A model generated the notes under the pieces. That model did no database searches. It saw only the letters and a list, made by a program, of their open reading frames with translations, and had not been told where the DNA came from. The position numbers and the translations under genes are program-made. Below are positions 59,401 through 64,000 of a stretch of 64,000 nt of DNA, one piece after another (positions within the stretch are counted from its first letter, which is position 1; each line of letters opens with the position of its first letter). Location: NCBI GenBank assembly GCA_902702965.1, contig CACRXP010000236.1, forward strand, positions 158,907-222,906, written 5' to 3'. Source of the DNA: Spirometra erinaceieuropaei (Eukaryota > Platyhelminthes > Cestoda > Diphyllobothriidea > Diphyllobothriidae).

Positions 59401-59594
59401 ATTTTTCACGAGACTATTCCAAAAGAAGTCAAATTCTATGCCTATGACCTTTGAATATCCATACAATTCGGTTGAAAATTGATTTAATGGTTGGAATATG
59501 CAGGACAGGTGGCGAAAGGGATGAAACATACGTAAATTCACGAAAACCCCTGAAACATGACGGTTTGACCGTCAATTCTGGCGATGTCTGTTGT
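56481..59594. other. No gene recognised
   Basis: AT-rich sequence with short frames only and no shared repeats that I could support. Confidence 0.35.
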
Positions 59595-59735
59595 GAGCCT
59601 CAGAGCAGGGCGGAGAGACGGTGACTTTTCCGTGAATTAGTTCATACTGATGGCAAACTTAGGCATAATCTACCACACCTTTCCCTTCCTCATCCATCTG
59701 AGCCAGATGTCGAGTCAGAGTGAAGAAGCCCGGGG
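59595..59735 (+). repeat. Family D repeat fragment
   Basis: gcagggcggagagacggtga, then cttttccgtgaattagttca, parallels 42725-42770. A C/T-rich stretch and ccatctgagccag follow. It abuts the tandem duplication below. Confidence 0.55.
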
Positions 59736-59739
59736 GAGG

Positions 59740-60654
59740 GAACGGACACAGTGGCTGACAGAGATAAAGCAGTTCGTCTACTGGTGAAAAAAGCCCCCTA
59801 ATAGCATACAAAACGGCAAAAATGCTCTTATCGAAACGCTTGGTTAAAATTAAAAGGCAAAGACGTCGAATGTCTTATTATATTGTTTAGTTCGTATAAT
59901 ATTTCACAAAGTGTAGAAAAACCAAGAAGGCGAAAACTTATGTCAAACACATTAGATGGGCTAATTCATGAAATGTCAACCGAAATTCCGAAATGCCTTT
60001 TCGTTTCAAAAAGATTTATTAAGTAATCATCATGCAGTATAATTCTATAAGAATTCAGTTACCTCAGGATGTCGGCTTTTGAAAGAACTCCTTTTCGCCT
60101 GTATGCAAAAACGATAGTCTGTAAAAAGCGACTACTTATTTAGCGTTCATTTTTCTCATTGATTTTCAATTCCCCTGGAAAGTTTATTATATTTCATTGA
60201 AAACATGCCTAAAATACTCGTGCTTTTAATCATTTGGTAGGAGTTCACATTTTGTTTCAATTTTGTACTCAAAGAAAGAGTTTAATTCGGTTTTTAAAAG
60301 TTTCTGATTGCGAGGTGTTATAATACCGTGCAATGGCCGTTCATAAAACGTCGTGTCTCTGCATTTACCAATGTGCTTGTAAAGGTAACAATATGCATCA
60401 AATCCACTGTTAAATTTTATGAAACCCATATGGTCTCCTCTTATTACTGCAGAGAAATGTATGGCTTTCCGTATGCAGAAAATATACGGTTTATAGATTG
60501 AAAACCCGGAATACAAGTGCAAAGGCAGGTTAGGTTCAAAATTATTCGGGAACTAGAAAAGTGTTTGAAAACCAAATTTTATCAATCCCTCGAGCATAAA
60601 ATTGGAAGAAGCCATAATTTTCTACCAAATTAGTAAAAGAATGATTATTTTTAT
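59740..60654 (+). repeat. Tandem duplication, first unit, with truncated foldback copy 3
   Basis: About 59740-60654 is repeated beginning at about 60655, with blocks cagtggctgacagagataaa, ttaaaattaaaaggcaaaga, and ccaagaaggcgaaaacttat then gtcaaa. Foldback copy 3 starts at 59950 (cattagatgggctaattcat) and runs to atttttatgca, where it is cut by the start of the second unit. The corresponding sequence in copy 4 continues (tgcatgttttctactaaaca), showing that copy 3 is truncated at the junction. Confidence 0.8.
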
Positions 60655-60963
60655 GCAGTGGCTGACAGAGATAAACAGTCCGTTTACTAGTGAAAACAAC
60701 ACCCAAATAGCATACAAACCGGCGAAAATGCTCTAATCGAAACGCTGGTTAAAATTAAAAGGCAAAGATATCGAAGGTCATATTAGATTGTTTAGTTGGT
60801 ATAATATTTTATAAAGTGTGGAAAAACCAAGAAGGCGAAAACTTATGTCAAATACAGTAGGTGGGCCAACTCATGAAAGGTCAACCAAAATTCCGAAATG
60901 CCTTTTCGTTTCGAAAAGATTTATTAAGTAAGCATCGTGAAGTATAATTCTATAAGAATTCAG

Positions 60964-62118
60964 GGTGAGATCGCAGTTGGTAGCCAGGAATGACAATGTA
61001 CGTTGATATTGACGACGTACTTATTGGTTATCAGTAGGCGTGCTTATTTTGCCTGAGAAATTGATTATCAGTACGTGTGCTTCTACTGGGTGAGGTAAGT
61101 CGGACATTTTTGGTGTGGCTTACGGTTAGGCGTAGGTTGGGTTTTAGGATTAGGGGTTTGCTTTGCAAGGTGACGGTTTGGCTTTAGGGTTGGGGTTCGG
61201 CTTTAGGGTTAACGGTTAACGATTAATGGTTAGGGTTAGGCTTACGATTATCGTTAGGGTTAGGGTTGCGTTTGGTTAGGGTTAACGGTTAACGATTACT
61301 GTTTACGGTTAGGATCAAGGTTACCGTTAAGGTTAGGGTTAAGATTAAGTTTAGGGTTAGGGTTGAGGTTACCTTTAAGGTTTAATTTGGGGTTAAGGTT
61401 AGGGTCTCGGTTAGGTTTTACATTAAGTTTAGGGTTAGGGTTAAGTTTAGGACAAAGGTTTGGGTTAAGGTTAAGTTTAGGGTTATGGTTAGGGTGTTAA
61501 GGCTAGGGTTAAGGTTAGGGTTCGGGTTAAGGTTTGGTTTAAGGTTAGTGTTAAGGTTAGGGTTAAGGTTAGGGTCAAGGTTGAGTTTAGGGTTGAGGTT
61601 AGGGTTAAGGTTAGGGTTAGACTTAGGTTTACAGTTAGGGTTGGGGTTAAGGTTAGGGTTAAGCTGAATTTTATGGTTAAGGTTAAGTTTAGGTTTTAAA
61701 TTACGGTTAGGGCTGACGTTTACGTTACAAGTTTCCGCCGGGATTTAGGTTCCTGCCCTGAACATTACCGTTCATCCTGACAGCGGCTTTTAGGTGTTTA
61801 GGTTTTTGATTGTTGACTGTCAGTCATGACGTTGCGTTCGGTTTCCCGTGACGCTGTGCAGATTGGTCTTCACATTCGCGGCTTACTTTCTATTGGTTCC
61901 CTGGGCTCCACGGTTTTTTCAATTTCTGCCTTCCTTTACACCGCATTTAAACTTTCCCATCTTTCTTCGGTTAGCTTAACTTTTCGTCCGAAACTACCGT
62001 ACTTATATAATTGTCCTTCCATTTACCCCATCCGTATAACCCCCCTTCCCACAATTCCCGTACGACAGGGATCCTCCCATCCGTCTACCCATTCCTGGCT
62101 ACCAACTGCGATCCCACC
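60964..62118. mobile_element. Nested TIR transposon packed with TTAGGG-like repeats
   Basis: The 29-bp TIRs (60964-60992 and 62090-62118) begin ggtgagatcgcagttggtag and pair with one mismatch. The exact 8-bp target duplication gaattcag is at 60956-60963 and 62119-62126. Copy 3 of the foldback keeps the empty site (aagaattcagttacc, about 60053). The left two thirds (about 61110-61720) are degenerate ttaggg/ttaagg repeats. A unique 3' part contains a 134-codon frame without a recognised domain. An 8-bp duplication is seen with hAT, P, Merlin and some MULE elements; no transposase is present to decide. Confidence 0.88.
61110..61720 (+). repeat. Degenerate telomere-like repeat array
   Basis: Units drift among ttaggg, ttaagg, ttacgg and tttagg over about 600 bases. 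The array lies entirely inside the nested transposon, so it is not a chromosome end. Open frames through it give a Leu/Arg/Gly repeat protein that is an artefact. Confidence 0.9.
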
Positions 62119-62994
62119 GAATTCAGTTACCAGAGGATGTCGGCTTTCGAAAGAACTCCGTTTCGCCTGCATTCAAAAACTATATTCTGTAAAAGGCGAC
62201 TACTTATTTAGCTTTCATTTTTGTCATTGATTTTCAATTCCCCTAGAAAGTATATTATATTTTATAGAAAATCGGCATAAAATACTCATTCTTTTGTTCG
62301 TTTGTTAGGAGATCACATTTTGTTTAGATTTGATGCTCGAAGCAAAAGTTTAATTCGGTTTTAAAAAGTTTCTGATTGTGAGGTGTTATAATACCGTGAA
62401 CTGGTCGTTCACAAAACGTCGTGTCTCTGCATTTACCAATGTGCTTGTAAACTTAACAATATGCATCAAATCCACTGCTAAATTTTACGAAACCCATATG
62501 GTCTCCTCCCAATACTGTAGAGAAATCTATGGTTTTCGTACGCAGCAAATGTACGGTTTATAGATTGGAAACCCGGAATACAAGTGCAAAGGCAGGTTAG
62601 GTTCAAAATTATTCAGGAAGTAGAAATGTTTTTGAAAACCGAATGTTATCAATCCTTCGAGCATAAAACTGAAAGAAGCCATATTTTTCTACCAAATGAG
62701 TAAAAAAATGAATATTTTTGTGCATGTTTTCTACTAAACATAACTGAATTTTTAGGGGCATTGAAAATCAACGAGGGAAATAAATGCTAATTAAGCTGTC
62801 GCTTTTTACAGAGTGTAGAGTTTGCACTCAACCGGAAAGAAGTTCTTTCGAAAGCCGGCATCCAGCGGGAAGTAAATTATTATAAAATTATGCTGCATGA
62901 TGGTTACTTTTACAACACTACTTGATGAATCTTTTCGAAACGAAAGCACATTTTGGAATTTTGATTGATATTTCATGAGTTATCTCACCTACTG

Positions 62995-64000
62995 TAAGTA
63001 AGCATTTGTAATTTGCAGGAGTACATACTACTCCTCAACGTATAACCGGGAGCGATTGAAGCAGAATATACACATCCAACACTGCTACTGTTCGACTTTC
63101 AGTTGACCGTAAGAATCAGTTTGCTAAAAGGCGGGTTAAGAGAATCAGACGTCTTATTGGTTTTTGGAAGTCAGGCTACTAAATCTGTGCCATTTGATGC
63201 CCCAAAATGCAGTACTATGGCACATGGGCAATCCTTTGTTTAAATGGATCAAATTTGTTTTGCCACTTGGAAAATTATATTGGTTCTCACAAAAAGAACT
63301 ACTGCGTTTTCATTTTTAAGCATATGGAGCGTAACTTTTCGTGCGGGATAGTTTCTGTGTATACGTAATTCAAAAATGGAAGGAGAAAAAACATCAACAG
63401 TTTTAGCACAGTATCACTATTTATATGGTCGTTGTGCAGTGCATCGACAATCGTAGAACGCAGACTAAAATTGAGCAAACGTAGCAAAAACGGATACAAT
63501 GCAAATAGAAAGGCACTTTTTTCGTCTGCGGTAGAAAAACAGTAGTATTTCTTAGCAACGCGAAAGATATGGTCAAATGCGTCAGATTTTTTGGCATCAC
63601 ATGCAGAAACGCGGAGTACGTGTGCATCCCTCAAATGAATGCAGTATTGAGGCACTAGTTAGAAAGGCAACAAATTAGAAAAGTTTTTTTATTTGATCGA
63701 AGCACTATCCATTGCGGACTTTTGTTGTGGATCCCCGTTTTATTCGATGATGTAGTTTCATGCTTGCGTGAGTCTTCAGATGCGACCCAGACGACCTTCT
63801 GCATAAAAAGAGCGCACAAACACTTGTTACTTCGATAAATATCTTCATGAATTATTTTATTTTTGAAGTTTTAGCAAGCATATAATATGGAATCCGTTTT
63901 CATGGGCATTCGAATGAAAGCATTGAAAATCACGAAGTATTCAGCGATATTTCAAGACCAATCTGAAACTTAGTATAACTGGGAACAAGATAGAAGTGTA
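62995..64000. other. No gene recognised
   Basis: AT-rich sequence. Minus-strand frames at 63299-63655 lack recognisable motifs. Confidence 0.35.

Larger units (their letters stand above)
60855..62994. mobile_element. Foldback/MITE-like element, copy 4, with nested transposon
   Basis: The left end cagtaggtgggccaactcat is mirrored by atgagttatctcacctactg at 62975-62994. TA flanks both ends, compatible with, but not proof of, a TA target duplication. It is interrupted at 60964-62118. With the nested element and one target copy removed it aligns with copy 3 across the insertion site. Confidence 0.85.

Noticed and set aside
61485..61667. Leu/Arg/Gly-rich 60-codon frame
   Set aside because: It is the translation of TTAGGG/TTAAGG-like repeats, not a gene.
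61110..61720. True telomere or chromosome end
   Set aside because: The array is degenerate and enclosed by a transposon's TIRs and target duplication, with unique sequence on both sides.

Overview
This is a gene-poor stretch of a eukaryotic nuclear genome. Nothing in it looks bacterial: there are no operons, no ribosome-binding-site-led genes and no CRISPR. The evidence for a eukaryote is an intron-split homeobox gene, tRNA-derived SINEs, Penelope-like elements (PLEs) with GIY-YIG endonuclease domains, an RTE-type non-LTR retrotransposon, a Helitron, and TTAGGG-like repeat blocks. The repeat mix, and the wording of the RTE endonuclease/RT and PLE fragments, resemble repeats I associate with flatworms, most likely a diphyllobothriid-type tapeworm. 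That assignment is inference from memory, not a database result.

The one convincing host gene is an NK-2 class homeobox gene on the + strand. One coding exon (about 26689-27188) carries homeodomain positions 1-44. After an 8772-bp intron, a second exon (35961-36473) carries positions 45-60, an NK2-specific-domain-like motif and the stop codon. The first exon(s), including the start codon, were not found. The best family match is NK2.2/vnd. The intron holds a SINE, two head-to-head PLE terminal repeats, a small telomere-like-repeat element and a PLE 3' end.

Layout: 0-2.9 kb, diverged repeats only. 2.97-3.6 kb, a 113-bp direct repeat interleaved with two inverted tRNA-SINEs. 6.9-8.4 kb, broken RTE retrotransposon (-). 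9.2-10.0 kb, PLE 3' end (+). 11635-12560, assembly gap. 13.8-14.0 kb, small TIR element with CCCTAA-like repeats. 14.7-14.9 kb, GAA microsatellite. 15.4-17.3 kb, broken PLE (-). 19.3-20.0 kb, PLE 3' end with a well-preserved hammerhead ribozyme core. 20.0-21.4 kb, foldback element. 25.4-25.9 kb, GC-rich family D repeat. 26.7-36.5 kb, homeobox gene. 37.3-37.7 kb, TIR element with an 8-bp target duplication and telomere-like repeats. 38.2-38.85 kb, long palindrome with a tRNA-like sequence in each arm. 40.4-41.3 kb, foldback element. 42.7-43.1 and 45.7-46.2 kb, family D repeats. 44.4-44.95 kb, PLE GIY-YIG domain (-). 49.8-50.0 kb, small TIR element. 52.96-56.48 kb, degenerate Helitron. 59.6-63.0 kb, family D, a tandem duplication and two foldback copies, one holding a nested 1155-bp transposon filled with TTAGGG-like repeats.

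Three strands stand out for novelty. Hammerhead ribozyme motifs sit at PLE ends, some as perfect head-to-head hairpins. A family of small TIR transposons carries degenerate telomeric repeats inside the chromosome; one copy has an exact 8-bp target duplication and an empty-site paralogue. A roughly 620-bp palindrome is built from two tRNA-like modules. All mobile-element coding regions seen here are broken by stops or frameshifts.
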